Part shown: positions 18,304-27,291 of the stretch, piece by piece | How the letters are laid out: each line of letters opens with the position of its first letter | Numbering within the stretch: position 1 is the first letter of the stretch | Source: UBA4416 sp963422675 | GTDB lineage: Bacteria; Bacteroidota; Bacteroidia; B-17B0; Aurantibacillaceae | Length of the DNA: 64,000 nucleotides | Direction of reading: 5' to 3' | NCBI GenBank assembly: GCA_963422675.2 | Contig: CAXVYS010000021.1 | Coordinates: 186,001-250,000, forward strand | Program-made: the position numbers and the translations under genes | The notes under the pieces: generated by a model | Databases searched by the model: none | Told to the model about the DNA's origin: nothing | Seen by the model: only the letters and a program-made list of their open reading frames with translations

Positions 18304-18924
18304 TTAATTTAAGTTCTGAATGAATGATTTTATTTTTTCTATATCCTTTAACGCAGGACTGATTTCAAATTTCGAATTGATATCTACTGCATATAGTTGA
18401 GGGTGATCGATTTTTTTCAGGTCTTCTACAGATGTTTCATCAATGCCCCCACTTAAAAAAAACGGAACATCATATGTGTAGTTCTTTAAAATTTCCCGGT
18501 TAAATTGTCGGCCGCTACCACCATGTAATTCGGTGAGTGTATCAAACAGAAAAAAATCAACATAGGGCACATAAGTCTCCAAACATTTAAAATCAAAAGA
18601 GTCGTTAACACCAAATGCTTTTATAACTTTAACATAAGGCTTAAACTCTTTACAAATACTTTCAGATTCTTCTCCATGAAGCTGTATCGCATCCAAATTA
18701 TAATGAGCTATAGCATTGAACACGGAGTAGGGATCCTGATTGACGAAAATACCTGTCTTAATGATTTGTTTAGGAATCTGACGTATAAAATCAAAATCAA
18801 TCGCATTCTCAATATAGCGTGGAGATTTTTTATAGAAGATAAAGCCCATATAATCGATAGGAAGCGAGCTTAAGTGTTCTATGTTTTCCTGGTGTTTTAA
18901 ACCGCATACTTTTATTTTCATCAC
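18304..18924 (-). CDS. trpF: phosphoribosylanthranilate isomerase
   Basis: A 206-residue TIM barrel performing the Amadori rearrangement of phosphoribosylanthranilate. The N-terminal KVCGLKHQENI holds the catalytic Cys, and the second half has FLLFDTLT with catalytic Asp and FFLSGGIDE for phosphate binding. A separate gene, not fused to trpC. It shares one base with the trpC end. Confidence 0.95.
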   Translation of the reverse strand: MMKIKVCGLKHQENIEHLSSLPIDYMGFIFYKKSPRYIENAIDFDFIRQIPKQIIKTGIFVNQDPYSVFNAIAHYNLDAIQLHGEESESICKEFKPYVKVIKAFGVNDSFDFKCLETYVPYVDFFLFDTLTELHGGSGRQFNREILKNYTYDVPFFLSGGIDETSVEDLKKIDHPQLYAVDINSKFEISPALKDIEKIKSFIQNLN

Positions 18925-19766
18925 TATTTATTTTTACCAAGTTCGAGCATGGTTAAAAACTTAGCCGCATGAGTATCACTGCTAATTTTTAATTGCTTTA
19001 TAAATTGTTTACAGGCTAAGTGTGGCTGTGGGTGTTTCATGAAATTACTGCCAATCAAAAAACCGGAGTAACCGTACATTTTTAATTTTGTAATAGTTTC
19101 AACAGACTCAATGCCACTTTCCGAGATCTTAATCATTTCTTTCGGCAGCAAACCACTCATTAAAATCGATTGTTGAATGTCAATTTTCATGGTAGTCAGG
19201 TCTCGGTTATTGATGCCGGTTATATCTACTTTATCATATAATTTCTCTAATTCATCCGGTCCGTGTAGTTCCAATAATACCTCCATGCCCAACGAGTGAG
19301 CCAAATCGGTAAGGCTAATGATTTCTTCTTTGCTTAAAACGGCGGCAATCAGTAAAATAACATCAGCTCCAATCGATTTTGATTCGATGATCTGGTATTC
19401 ATTGATTATAAAATCCTTTCGGAGGATGGGACAAAAATTAAATTTACGGGCGGTGATCAAATCTTCTGATGAACCTCCAAAAAATGTTTTATCGGTTAAA
19501 ATAGATAAAGCACTGGCACCTGCCTGCATGTAGCCTATGGACGTTTTTTCCACATTCACATATTTATTAATGACGCCTAAGGAAGGGGATTGCTTTTTAA
19601 TTTCTGCAATGATGCCACTCTTATCGTCCCGTAATAAATATTTTTTAAGAGATACAGGTACTGAGTTAAAGTAGGTTGACCGTTCTAAAAGTTTTACAGG
19701 ATATAACGATTCCAGTTCCTTTACTTCTGTTTTTTTATGGGCAATAATTTTGTTTAATGTATTCAT
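18924..19766 (-). CDS. trpC: indole-3-glycerol-phosphate synthase
   Basis: A 280-residue TIM barrel closing the indole ring. Signatures: AEIKKQSPSLGVI near residue 55 with the catalytic Lys, RKDFIINEYQI, LLELHGPDEL, GINNRDL and SESGI. The C-terminus is about 20 residues longer than the minimal enzyme (TMLELGKNK end). It is monofunctional and lies tightly between trpD and trpF. Confidence 0.95.
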   Translation of the reverse strand: MNTLNKIIAHKKTEVKELESLYPVKLLERSTYFNSVPVSLKKYLLRDDKSGIIAEIKKQSPSLGVINKYVNVEKTSIGYMQAGASALSILTDKTFFGGSSEDLITARKFNFCPILRKDFIINEYQIIESKSIGADVILLIAAVLSKEEIISLTDLAHSLGMEVLLELHGPDELEKLYDKVDITGINNRDLTTMKIDIQQSILMSGLLPKEMIKISESGIESVETITKLKMYGYSGFLIGSNFMKHPQPHLACKQFIKQLKISSDTHAAKFLTMLELGKNK

Positions 19767-19767
19767 A

Positions 19768-20754
19768 TCAGTTGGTTATTAAGTGTTTAAATAATAGAAA
19801 TGTTTTGCTTGATTCAATGCTTTCCCTGCATATGGCAAGGCTGTCGGTAATACTTGTAGAAGGGCTATAGCAATGCATTGCCAAAGCACTGTTAGCGATA
19901 ACTACGTTTTTTTGTTCGGGAGTACATTCGTTTTTTAATACATTTAAAAATATGGAAGCAGCCTCTTTAATGGTTTCTCCTCCGTAAATGCTACTCTGTG
20001 TTTGGTTTAAAAATCCCAGATCATAAGGGCTGAGCGTTTTTTCTGTGCTTTTAGAAATGTATTTAAAAGCTGATGTCAGGCTTACTTCGTCATACCCATC
20101 GAAGGAGTGCACAAGAGTATAATTCGAATCACTTTTTTGAAGGATGTAATTATAGAGTCTTGCAATTTCCAAATCATACACTCCAATGTAATGATGTTTC
20201 ACATTAGCAGGATTAACGAGGGGGCCCAGCATATTAAAGAAGGTACGAATGCCTAATTCTTTACGTTGTATAGCCACTATTTTTAATGCCGGATGAAACA
20301 AAGGAGCATGCATAAAGCAAATGTTATGCTGATTCAATTCGCGGTTTAATTCGTCAGAACTTGATTTGAAATGGTATCCTAAATAATTTAAAATGTCGGA
20401 AGAGCCGGATACAGAGGATGAACCATAATTCCCATGTTTGGCAACTGTAATGCCGGATGCCGCTAATACCAAAGCAGACAACGTTGAGATATTGAAAGTG
20501 TTTTTTTGATCACCTCCTGTTCCACAAACATCTATCGCATCTTTTTCAATATTTACGGGAATGCAAACATCCAGTAAAGCGTTTCTAAAACCTGTTAATT
20601 CTTCAACGGTTATTGGTTTGTTTATATAACAGGTCATAACGGCCGTTATTTGAGACGCGTTTAGGTCTCCTTTATAAATTGCCTGAAGCAGTTGGTATGC
20701 TTCTTTTTCAGATAAGTTATGTCCATGACATAACATGTCAAATGTTGTCTTCAT
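19768..20754 (-). CDS. trpD: anthranilate phosphoribosyltransferase
   Basis: A 328-residue enzyme attaching phosphoribose to anthranilate. The diphosphate-binding signature DVCGTGGDQKNTFNIST and the KHGNYGSSSVSGSSD segment that holds the anthranilate site are both intact. It is not fused to trpG. The 162-base space before it contains the palindromic repeat at 20782-20890. Confidence 0.96.
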   Translation of the reverse strand: MKTTFDMLCHGHNLSEKEAYQLLQAIYKGDLNASQITAVMTCYINKPITVEELTGFRNALLDVCIPVNIEKDAIDVCGTGGDQKNTFNISTLSALVLAASGITVAKHGNYGSSSVSGSSDILNYLGYHFKSSSDELNRELNQHNICFMHAPLFHPALKIVAIQRKELGIRTFFNMLGPLVNPANVKHHYIGVYDLEIARLYNYILQKSDSNYTLVHSFDGYDEVSLTSAFKYISKSTEKTLSPYDLGFLNQTQSSIYGGETIKEAASIFLNVLKNECTPEQKNVVIANSALAMHCYSPSTSITDSLAICRESIESSKTFLLFKHLITN

Positions 20755-20781
20755 GTTGGTTTGATTTTTAATGGAACGTTT

Positions 20782-20890
20782 TGTCAGTTCGAGTGATTTT
20801 TTGTTTGCCTTTTTCGAAAAATCGTCGAGAACTTGACCCTGCTGTCTACTTCTCGATACGATTCTCCTTTCGTCGAATCACTCGAAGTGA
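20782..20890. repeat. palindromic intergenic repeat between trpG and trpD
   Basis: The outer arms GTCAGTTCGAGTGATT (20782-20797) and AATCACTCGAAGTGAC (20875-20890) are complementary at 15 of 16 positions. Inner arms around TCGTCGAGAACTTGAC and GTCTACTTCTCGATACGA pair imperfectly, so the element folds as a cruciform of about 109 bases. Only one copy is in the window, but its form matches dispersed Bacteroidota repeats that I recall. No ORF lies in it. Confidence 0.75.
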
Positions 20891-20916
20891 CATTAGATTG
20901 TTAGCTGAATTATTAT

Positions 20917-21483
20917 TTAGGCGTTAAGCCAATTTTGAATCATGGTTTCGCCATGTTCAGAAAGGATTGATTCGGGATGGAATTGTACACCACGCACATC
21001 ATATGTTACATGCTTTAATGCCATGATATTTCCGGAAGCATCCGTTGCGGTTATGCATAAGGATGCGGGTAAGCTTTGAACGTTTACTATCCAGGAGTGA
21101 TAACGCCCTACAGTAAAGCTATTCGGGCAGTTTTTAAAAATAGGATCTTCGGAAATAACAGAGATAGGAGTGGCAACACCATGAAAGACGGTGTCTAAAT
21201 TTTTAAGTGTTGCACCATAAACTTCACCAATAGCCTGTAAGCCCAGACACACTCCCAAAATACTTTTTGATGTCCCATAGTGTTTAATCAACTCTGACAT
21301 TATACCGGCATCCTTTGGTAATCCAGGCCCGGGAGATAAAAGAATTTTGTCGTAAGCATTGATAGCTTCCATAGATATTTTATTATTCCGGATTACATCA
21401 AAAGAGATGTTACTTACCTTTTCAATTAAGTGAACGAGGTTGTAAGTAAAACTGTCGTAATTATCAAGCACTAATAGTTTCAT
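20917..21483 (-). CDS. trpG: anthranilate synthase glutamine amidotransferase subunit
   Basis: A 188-residue class I amidotransferase supplying ammonia to TrpE. The oxyanion loop SPGPGLPKDAG, nucleophile GVCLGLQAIGE (Cys about residue 79) and the His-Glu pair in QFHPES are intact. It overlaps trpE by 20 bases. A second role with PabB, as in some bacteria, cannot be excluded because no pabA is in view. Confidence 0.95.
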   Translation of the reverse strand: MKLLVLDNYDSFTYNLVHLIEKVSNISFDVIRNNKISMEAINAYDKILLSPGPGLPKDAGIMSELIKHYGTSKSILGVCLGLQAIGEVYGATLKNLDTVFHGVATPISVISEDPIFKNCPNSFTVGRYHSWIVNVQSLPASLCITATDASGNIMALKHVTYDVRGVQFHPESILSEHGETMIQNWLNA

Positions 21484-22906
21484 AATCTTTCATGGTTGTA
21501 GGGTTATTAAATGATTCAGCTAGTTGTACGGCTTTTTTTAAGGCCGATATTTTATAGTTGATTTCCTGTAATTCACTTTCTTCATTGGAGGATACAACGA
21601 TACCGGCTCCTGCGCGGTAATGCAGTATATTATCTTTACTTAAAAATGTACGGATCATAATGGCGTGATTCAGTTGATTATCATGGCTTATAAAGCCAAT
21701 GCAGCCTCCGTAAAATTCACGGGAGTCAGATTCATAACGGTCAATTAATTCCAGGGCTTTATATTTTGGTGCGCCGGATAAAGTCCCTGCAGGGAAAGTT
21801 CCCAACAATACTTCAAAAGGATGAAACTGCTCTTTCTTTTTTCCAATCACTTTACTTACCAGGTGAATAACATGCGAATAAAACTGGGTTTGTTTTGAAA
21901 ATTTTACAGTTATCTCCGAACAATATTTACTCAGGTCATTTCTTGCCAGGTCAACCAACATGTTATGTTCTGCATTTTCTTTTGGATCATTCATTAATTC
22001 TTTTGCTTTCTCCAGGTCATGTTCATCGTGTCCTGTGCGTTTGTAAGTGCCGGCAATAGGATGAATTTCAGCAATCGATTTGTGAATTACCAGTTGTGCT
22101 TCCGGTGAAGAACCGAAAATTTTAAAATCACCCAGGTCAAAATAAAATAAATAGGGCGAGGGATTTATATTTTTGAGGGCACGGTACACATTAAATTCAT
22201 CACCCGTAAATTGTTGTGAAAACCGCCTGGATAGTACCAACTGGAATACATCACCTTGCTGGCAATGTTCTTTTGCTTTGCTAACAAGTGTTTTGTACGC
22301 TTCATCTGTAATAGAAGAACTGATTTCGTTAACCGAAGAAAAATTAAATTTACCGACTGCAGAAAATTCTATTCTGTCGGACACACTCTCTGATTGTTTT
22401 TTTGCTGTTTCTTCCGAAAAATGATGACTAATGATATGTAAATTGTTGGTGCTATGATTGAAGACTAAAATAATGCCATATACATGGTATAGCAATTCAG
22501 GAATATCGAGGTGTTTGTTAGTGGCATTTAATGTAATATCTTCCGCATAGCTTACAATATCATAACCGGTGTAGCCAAACATACCAGCATAGCAAAACGA
22601 TAAAGCCTGTGTTTCAAATTCAAATTGATCTTTAAATGAAATGAGGTGAGCAAGGAGTTCCGTTGCATCGTAACCAATTTTTAGGGTAGAGAATGAACCG
22701 TCTATCGTTGTTTGAAGCAATTGATCTTTTAAAGAGATGGATGCCAGAGGGTTTAAGCAGATATAAGAATAATGCCCGTCTTTACTATTGTAATCAGAGC
22801 TTTCCAGGAGTAAAGGATTTTGAAAACGATCTCTTAATGCCAGGTATAAAGCCACCGGGGTTTTAGTGTCGGCCAGGAGTTGAGTAATGTGTGTGTGTAT
22901 TTTCAT
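21464..22906 (-). CDS. trpE: anthranilate synthase component I
   Basis: A 480-residue enzyme that converts chorismate to anthranilate with TrpG. The C-terminal chorismate-binding domain shows QGDVFQLVLSRRF, GSSPE, PIAGTYKRTG, HNMLVDLARND and TFPAGTLSGAPK. The N-terminal LLES motif (residues 33-36) is the tryptophan feedback site known from enterobacterial TrpE, so allosteric inhibition is likely in addition to attenuation. It is the first structural gene, 26 bases after the attenuator terminator. Confidence 0.96.
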   Translation of the reverse strand: MKIHTHITQLLADTKTPVALYLALRDRFQNPLLLESSDYNSKDGHYSYICLNPLASISLKDQLLQTTIDGSFSTLKIGYDATELLAHLISFKDQFEFETQALSFCYAGMFGYTGYDIVSYAEDITLNATNKHLDIPELLYHVYGIILVFNHSTNNLHIISHHFSEETAKKQSESVSDRIEFSAVGKFNFSSVNEISSSITDEAYKTLVSKAKEHCQQGDVFQLVLSRRFSQQFTGDEFNVYRALKNINPSPYLFYFDLGDFKIFGSSPEAQLVIHKSIAEIHPIAGTYKRTGHDEHDLEKAKELMNDPKENAEHNMLVDLARNDLSKYCSEITVKFSKQTQFYSHVIHLVSKVIGKKKEQFHPFEVLLGTFPAGTLSGAPKYKALELIDRYESDSREFYGGCIGFISHDNQLNHAIMIRTFLSKDNILHYRAGAGIVVSSNEESELQEINYKISALKKAVQLAESFNNPTTMKDYETISA

Positions 22907-22931
22907 GGTGTATTAATTTGAAACTTGGGTA

Positions 22932-22968
22932 AATAAAAAAAGCCCGCTGTTGTATAAACAGCGGGCTT
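22932..22968 (-). terminator. trp attenuator terminator
   Basis: On the minus strand AAGCCCGCTGTT (22940-22951 on plus) and AACAGCGGGCTT (22957-22968) form a perfect 12-bp stem with a 5-base loop, followed by a run of seven T and then ATTTA. It sits between the leader peptide and trpE. Its proximal arm can instead pair with the leader (22954-22962 with 23000-23008, nine pairs with one G-U), the classical antiterminator. Confidence 0.93.
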
Positions 22969-22996
22969 GGGATATGCCTTTTAAGTATATAAAATC

Positions 22997-23056
22997 TTAG
23001 CTGTTCATGTATTTACATGAAGGCCACCAAAATTTATTTACTGAAATATTTCTCAT
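22997..23056 (-). CDS. trpL: trp operon leader peptide
   Basis: A 19-codon ORF, MRNISVNKFWWPSCKYMNS, with tandem Trp codons at residues 10-11. Immediately after them TTCATGT and ACATGAA (plus 23004-23010 and 23015-23021) form a 7-bp pause hairpin. A ribosome stalled on the Trp codons would break that hairpin and free ATGAACAGC to pair with the proximal arm of the terminator, letting RNA polymerase reach trpE. With charged tRNA-Trp plentiful the ribosome reaches the stop and the terminator forms. All elements of the enteric logic are visible, in a minus-strand transcript of a Bacteroidota genome. Confidence 0.92.
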   Translation of the reverse strand: MRNISVNKFWWPSCKYMNS

Positions 23057-23064
23057 TTTCGTTA

Positions 23065-23094
23065 CAAATGTAATGCGACTTTTTTAATAAACAA
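23065..23094 (-). promoter_or_regulatory. trp operon promoter (Bacteroidota -33/-7 type)
   Basis: On the minus strand TTG (plus 23092-23094) is followed after 19 bases by TACATTTG (plus 23065-23072), a perfect fit to TAnnTTTG. Only eight bases separate the -7 box from the leader ATG at 23056, so the transcript would carry a 5' leader of a few bases at most before trpL. Confidence 0.7.
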
Positions 23095-23133
23095 GTGTTT
23101 TTTTTATTTTAACAATTTTGAGTACAGGGAAAA

Positions 23134-24075
23134 TTAATTTCCTTCCATTAAACCTCTTCCGGTTTTTTGTATTTTATTATCACGTTTTAAATCAGCAATA
23201 ATTTTATCCAGAATCCCGTTAATAAACGTTTTACTGTTAGGTGTGCTGTAGTCTTTGCTGATATCAATGTATTCATTTAAAGATACTTTTACCGGTACAT
23301 TTGTTACATTGAGGAATTCGGCAATGGCCATTTTCATTAATAAAACATCCATAGAGGCAATACGGTCAAGCTCCCAGTTTTTGGTTTTAAGATCGATTAA
23401 ACTTTCATACTCGCTATTTCCTGCAATGGTTTTTCTGAAAAGAGTAGAGATAAATTTTTGATCATCTTCCGGATCTTTATATAACGGTTGAAGTGTAATG
23501 CTTCCTGTAAATGCTTCAAACGTTCGGGATACCATGGAAAACGCACCAAATGTATCATCAGCCCAATGCATATTTTTTTCTTCAAATACGTGGTTCAATA
23601 GTTCATGTTCGTATAAAAACTCTATGGCTACTGAAATTAAAAACTGTTTGTCTTCTTTAGCCGATTGGTCGGGGTTAGCCATATAATCTTTATAAAGATC
23701 CGTTGCTCTTAGTTCTGAATATAATTTACGAACCAGGTCAAAATCATTTTGCCATGAAATTTTACGGTTATTCACTTCTCTTTTTAATGCTTCATTACGT
23801 GAAAGAGCCATTAATAAAGAGTTTTCAATAAACTTTAAGTTAGGCGCCAAATCCTCAGTAGTTGGGAGACGTTTGTTCTTATTTTCCTCAAGTACCAGGT
23901 GAGCGGTGTGATGAATGTCTGTAAATAAGACAAGCACATAGATATATAAATCGTAAATTTTATCTAAACTTTTAAATAATTCTTTTTCATAAAAACCAAT
24001 ATCTCCCTTTTCCTGCTGAAAGTAGGAATATAAAGTCTGCATAGTTTTTATTCTTAGGTAACGTCTGTTTAGCAT
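23134..24075 (-). CDS. nusB: transcription antitermination factor NusB (long form)
   Basis: A 313-residue protein. The C-terminal part (about 180-300) is the NusB fold, with WELDRIASMDVLLMKMAIAEF and SLNEYIDISKDYSTPNSKTFINGILDKI, which matches the family signature for the boxA RNA-binding and NusE contact. The extra N-terminal half is typical of Bacteroidota NusB rather than the 140-residue enteric protein. It is usually near yajC in this phylum; here it sits upstream of the trp attenuator instead. Confidence 0.92.
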   Translation of the reverse strand: MLNRRYLRIKTMQTLYSYFQQEKGDIGFYEKELFKSLDKIYDLYIYVLVLFTDIHHTAHLVLEENKNKRLPTTEDLAPNLKFIENSLLMALSRNEALKREVNNRKISWQNDFDLVRKLYSELRATDLYKDYMANPDQSAKEDKQFLISVAIEFLYEHELLNHVFEEKNMHWADDTFGAFSMVSRTFEAFTGSITLQPLYKDPEDDQKFISTLFRKTIAGNSEYESLIDLKTKNWELDRIASMDVLLMKMAIAEFLNVTNVPVKVSLNEYIDISKDYSTPNSKTFINGILDKIIADLKRDNKIQKTGRGLMEGN

Positions 24076-24130
24076 AAAGAACGGGGATTAGTTGGTAGGT
24101 TCCGGATTAGTAAAATATAAATTGTTGAGT

Positions 24131-24185
24131 TAAAAATGGTGAATATTTAAATGGAATTATTAATTCTCTGATTTAAACATTCACC
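24131..24185 (-). terminator. terminator of the leucine dehydrogenase gene
   Basis: Minus-strand arms GGTGAATGTTTAAAT (plus 24171-24185) and ATTTAAATATTCACC (plus 24138-24152) form a 15-bp stem with one G-U pair over an 18-base loop, followed by ATTTTTAAC. It lies just after the stop at 24199. Confidence 0.65.
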
Positions 24186-24198
24186 AATTCGGTAATTA

Positions 24199-25302
24199 TT
24201 AGAGTACAGCATTTATTCGTGCAATACTTTCAATACGTTGTTCTGCTATTTTATTGGCTGCAGCATACGTAGGAATGTTTTGCGCTTTTGCAGTCTGGAT
24301 AATGTTCCAGGTTGTGTCATAAATTTTTTCAGCGTGTGCCATCGCTCTTTCTCTGTTATAACCTTCCAGTTCATAAAACACATTAATAATACCACCTGCG
24401 TTCACTACAAAATCAGGAGCATACAAGATCCCTTTTTGCAATACCATTTCGCCATGTTTTTTTTCATCGGCTAACTGGTTATTAGCAGCACCACAAATTA
24501 CTTTACATTTTAATTTTGATAAGGTATCATCATTAACGGTTGCTCCTAAAGCACATGGAGCATAAATATCAATATCCAGATCAAACATTTTATCGGCAGA
24601 TACAGATTCCGCTTTGTATTTATCAACAGCTGTTTTTACACGGGCTTCGCTGATATCGTATACATATACTTTAGCACCTTCTTTGGTAATGTGTTCCACT
24701 AAATGCATTCCCACATTTCCAATACCTTGCACCAATACTTTTTTACCGCTTAAGCTGTCTGTTCCAAACGCTTCTTTAGCACTTGCTTTCATACTCACAT
24801 AAACGCCGTAAGCAGTAACCGGAGAAGGATCTCCGCTGCCACCCATATTTTCAGGTAAACCGCTTACATAATCCGTTTCCATTTTAATAATTTCCATATC
24901 GCGGCTGCTCATCGCAACATCTTCGGCAGTAATATATTTTCCGCCAAGGCTGTTAACAAACTTTCCAAAACGACGTAATAAAGCTTCTGATTTAATTTTT
25001 GTAGAATCGCCAATAATCACAGCTTTTCCACCTCCTAAGTTTAAACCTGCAACAGCAGATTTATAAGTCATACCACGTGATAAACGTAATACATCTGTTA
25101 AGGCTTCCATTTCGTTATTGTAATTCCACATCCGTGTTCCACCTAATGATGGCCCAAGTACAGTATTATGAATTGCAATAATTGCTTTTAAGCCGGTTGC
25201 ATTGTCATTACAAAATAAAATTTGTTCATGATTATGTTGTAGCATTTGTCCTATAACAGGGTTTTGTGCCAGACCGGAATCTTTGATGTCTTTTACTTCC
25301 AT
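24199..25302 (-). CDS. Glu/Leu/Phe/Val-type dehydrogenase, probably leucine dehydrogenase
   Basis: A 367-residue NAD-dependent amino-acid dehydrogenase. The N-terminal domain has LGGTRMW and the active-site GLNLGGGKAVI with the catalytic Lys; the C-terminal Rossmann domain has VQGIGNVGMHLVEH. Length (about 360) and this glycine pattern fit leucine/valine dehydrogenases better than the 450-residue glutamate enzymes. It would interconvert branched-chain amino acids and keto acids in the cytosol. It stands alone with its own terminator. Confidence 0.9.
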   Translation of the reverse strand: MEVKDIKDSGLAQNPVIGQMLQHNHEQILFCNDNATGLKAIIAIHNTVLGPSLGGTRMWNYNNEMEALTDVLRLSRGMTYKSAVAGLNLGGGKAVIIGDSTKIKSEALLRRFGKFVNSLGGKYITAEDVAMSSRDMEIIKMETDYVSGLPENMGGSGDPSPVTAYGVYVSMKASAKEAFGTDSLSGKKVLVQGIGNVGMHLVEHITKEGAKVYVYDISEARVKTAVDKYKAESVSADKMFDLDIDIYAPCALGATVNDDTLSKLKCKVICGAANNQLADEKKHGEMVLQKGILYAPDFVVNAGGIINVFYELEGYNRERAMAHAEKIYDTTWNIIQTAKAQNIPTYAAANKIAEQRIESIARINAVL

Positions 25303-25434
25303 GATGGTTTGTTTTTACGCCGCTAATTTAGGAGTTATTTTTAGTTTAAACCTTAAAAATCATAAGGATATTTAAGAATTAATAAAGTATTTAAGCGGAA
25401 TACTATTTCAGGAAGTTTTTAGTTACATCAAATG

Positions 25435-27150
25435 CTAATGAGAGATATTTATTTTTTTAGTAATAATCTTAGTATCCGTATTTATTTTCACTAAATAAAT
25501 ACCATTCGCAAAAAGAGAAGTAGCAATATCAAAATTATAACCCGGTTTGGTTTTTAGCTCCGAAAAGTAAATAAGTTCACCTTCATTATTGTATATTTCA
25601 ATCGTATTTGCAGGTAGTTTTCCAAAATCAATGGTAACTGTTTCGTTAGCCGGATTGGGAAAAATAATAACATCCCTGGTAACCACTTTACAGGTTAGAT
25701 CCGTATTGCCGGTTGCAGCATACGATTTTGAATTACCTGCAAAATCAACCTGTTTTAATTTGTAATAGTAAATGCTCGAAGAGTTTAAAACCGTTTCATC
25801 GATATAGCTGTATTTTATTGTATTATAGGAAGTTCCGTTTCCACTTACGGTTCCTATTCTAGTATAATTAGTACCATCCTCACTTCTTAAAACGTCGAAC
25901 TGTTTATTGTTAATTTCGCTGGCTGTAGCCCAGGAAACGGTAATTCCTTTCTCTCCACATTCTGCCTTCAGGTATTCCAGTTCTACCGGCAACAAAATAG
26001 CCGGACTGCAAAAAGATTGCTGATTACTTAATCCTCCTGTAGAAGCTGTAAATCCAAAATAAGGTGAATTTGTACCAAAGGTGGTCATTGGATTTAAGGT
26101 GGTGGATATTACTCCATAAGTAGTTGTTAAAGCGGTATTTAATATTCTGGCAGTAAATGTGCCGGGGGCACCTGTTACCCAGCTAACCCTTAAAATATGG
26201 TTTGATCCGTTTTCAATATTATAATTTGTTCCTACCGGATTTTGCAACCTTACTGCATTTGCAACAACAGGTCGCTCACCGGCAGCAACGGCGTTGCAAT
26301 TACCATCTAAGTCAGGATTAACCACCCCGTTAGTCCATAAATCCAAATGATCGGGATCTTCAACACCCGCACAACCAACGGTAGGAGTCACAAAATCATC
26401 CCTGTCCTCAAAATTGATGTAAGTATCAATTTCAACGATCAGTGAATTCGTAATTCCCCCTGCGGCAAGACTTCCCCCGGTTGTTCCGCAGGCACATCTT
26501 CCTCTTGGGTCGTTTTGCATAACGAAAGCCATTCCATCTGCTCCGCCATCACTTGCTCCTAAATACACAGTGAAATCATAGGAAAAGTTTGAAGCAAAGC
26601 TTAAGGTTGAATTAACATCCCAGGCACAACCTGTTTGGCCTGTTGAGTTAGGAGTAACCGTAGAGCAGCCGGCTGAATACACTGCCGAACCAACAATTGT
26701 ATATTCAGCGGTATTGGTATATGTATTTGAAACATTATAGGCTAACACTCCGGTTCCACCATTAGTACAATAGTATGAATTAACTAAAATCCTGTAAGTA
26801 GCTGCTAATGTTGATGTAGGGGCCCATGTTAATTTCGATAACAAACCACAGAAATCATCACTATACCCGCCGGCATATGCGCCACTGTTATCTAAAATGG
26901 TGATCTGAGTATCAGATTGCGTATTACTTCCGCCATCCGCAGCACAAAAAGAAAAAACATAAGTAGGTACGCATGCTCCCGCAGGAATCGAAATTGTATA
27001 ATAATTGCCATTTGTTACAGCCATTGTTTGAGTAGCTGAAACCGGTGCCGGCGATAAAGCACCTCCGTTTGTTCCACCACTACATTGTGCTTGTGTAATA
27101 AAAGTAAAGAATATTGTAAAAACAGAAAGTAAGAGCAATTTAATTTTCAT
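25435..27150 (-). CDS. secreted lectin-like protein with T9SS type A sorting domain
   Basis: I place the start at 27150 (MKIKLLLLSVF), because the longer frame to 27210 adds 20 residues ahead of an obvious signal peptide. The 571-residue protein has a CUB-like or pre-peptidase-like beta domain, a bacterial L-type lectin domain with FDFTVYLGASDGGADGMAFVMQNDPRG and a later EIDTYIN, a FN3-like segment (ELEYLKAECGEKGITVSWATASE) and a C-terminal type A sorting signal beginning FPNPANETVTI. It should be exported by type IX secretion and attached outside the cell. The ligand is unknown. Confidence 0.85.
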   Translation of the reverse strand: MKIKLLLLSVFTIFFTFITQAQCSGGTNGGALSPAPVSATQTMAVTNGNYYTISIPAGACVPTYVFSFCAADGGSNTQSDTQITILDNSGAYAGGYSDDFCGLLSKLTWAPTSTLAATYRILVNSYYCTNGGTGVLAYNVSNTYTNTAEYTIVGSAVYSAGCSTVTPNSTGQTGCAWDVNSTLSFASNFSYDFTVYLGASDGGADGMAFVMQNDPRGRCACGTTGGSLAAGGITNSLIVEIDTYINFEDRDDFVTPTVGCAGVEDPDHLDLWTNGVVNPDLDGNCNAVAAGERPVVANAVRLQNPVGTNYNIENGSNHILRVSWVTGAPGTFTARILNTALTTTYGVISTTLNPMTTFGTNSPYFGFTASTGGLSNQQSFCSPAILLPVELEYLKAECGEKGITVSWATASEINNKQFDVLRSEDGTNYTRIGTVSGNGTSYNTIKYSYIDETVLNSSSIYYYKLKQVDFAGNSKSYAATGNTDLTCKVVTRDVIIFPNPANETVTIDFGKLPANTIEIYNNEGELIYFSELKTKPGYNFDIATSLFANGIYLVKINTDTKIITKKINISH

Positions 27151-27202
27151 TTCGTGGTAATTAGTTAACATATATAAAGTTAGCTCAAAAGGAGGTGACA
27201 TG

Positions 27203-27232
27203 GAATACATAATAGGGTAAATATTGTATTCC
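27203..27232. repeat. hairpin in the 5' region of the lectin-like gene
   Basis: GGAATACA and TGTATTCC form an 8-bp stem over a 14-base loop in the divergent gap 27151-27370. It would lie in the 5' leader of the minus-strand gene. No U-tract follows on either strand; function unknown. Confidence 0.35.
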
Positions 27233-27291
27233 TAAAACGAGTTAGTTGCCAATTTAAGCTAATTCTGTTAATTTTTTTTTGAGGAAAGCAG

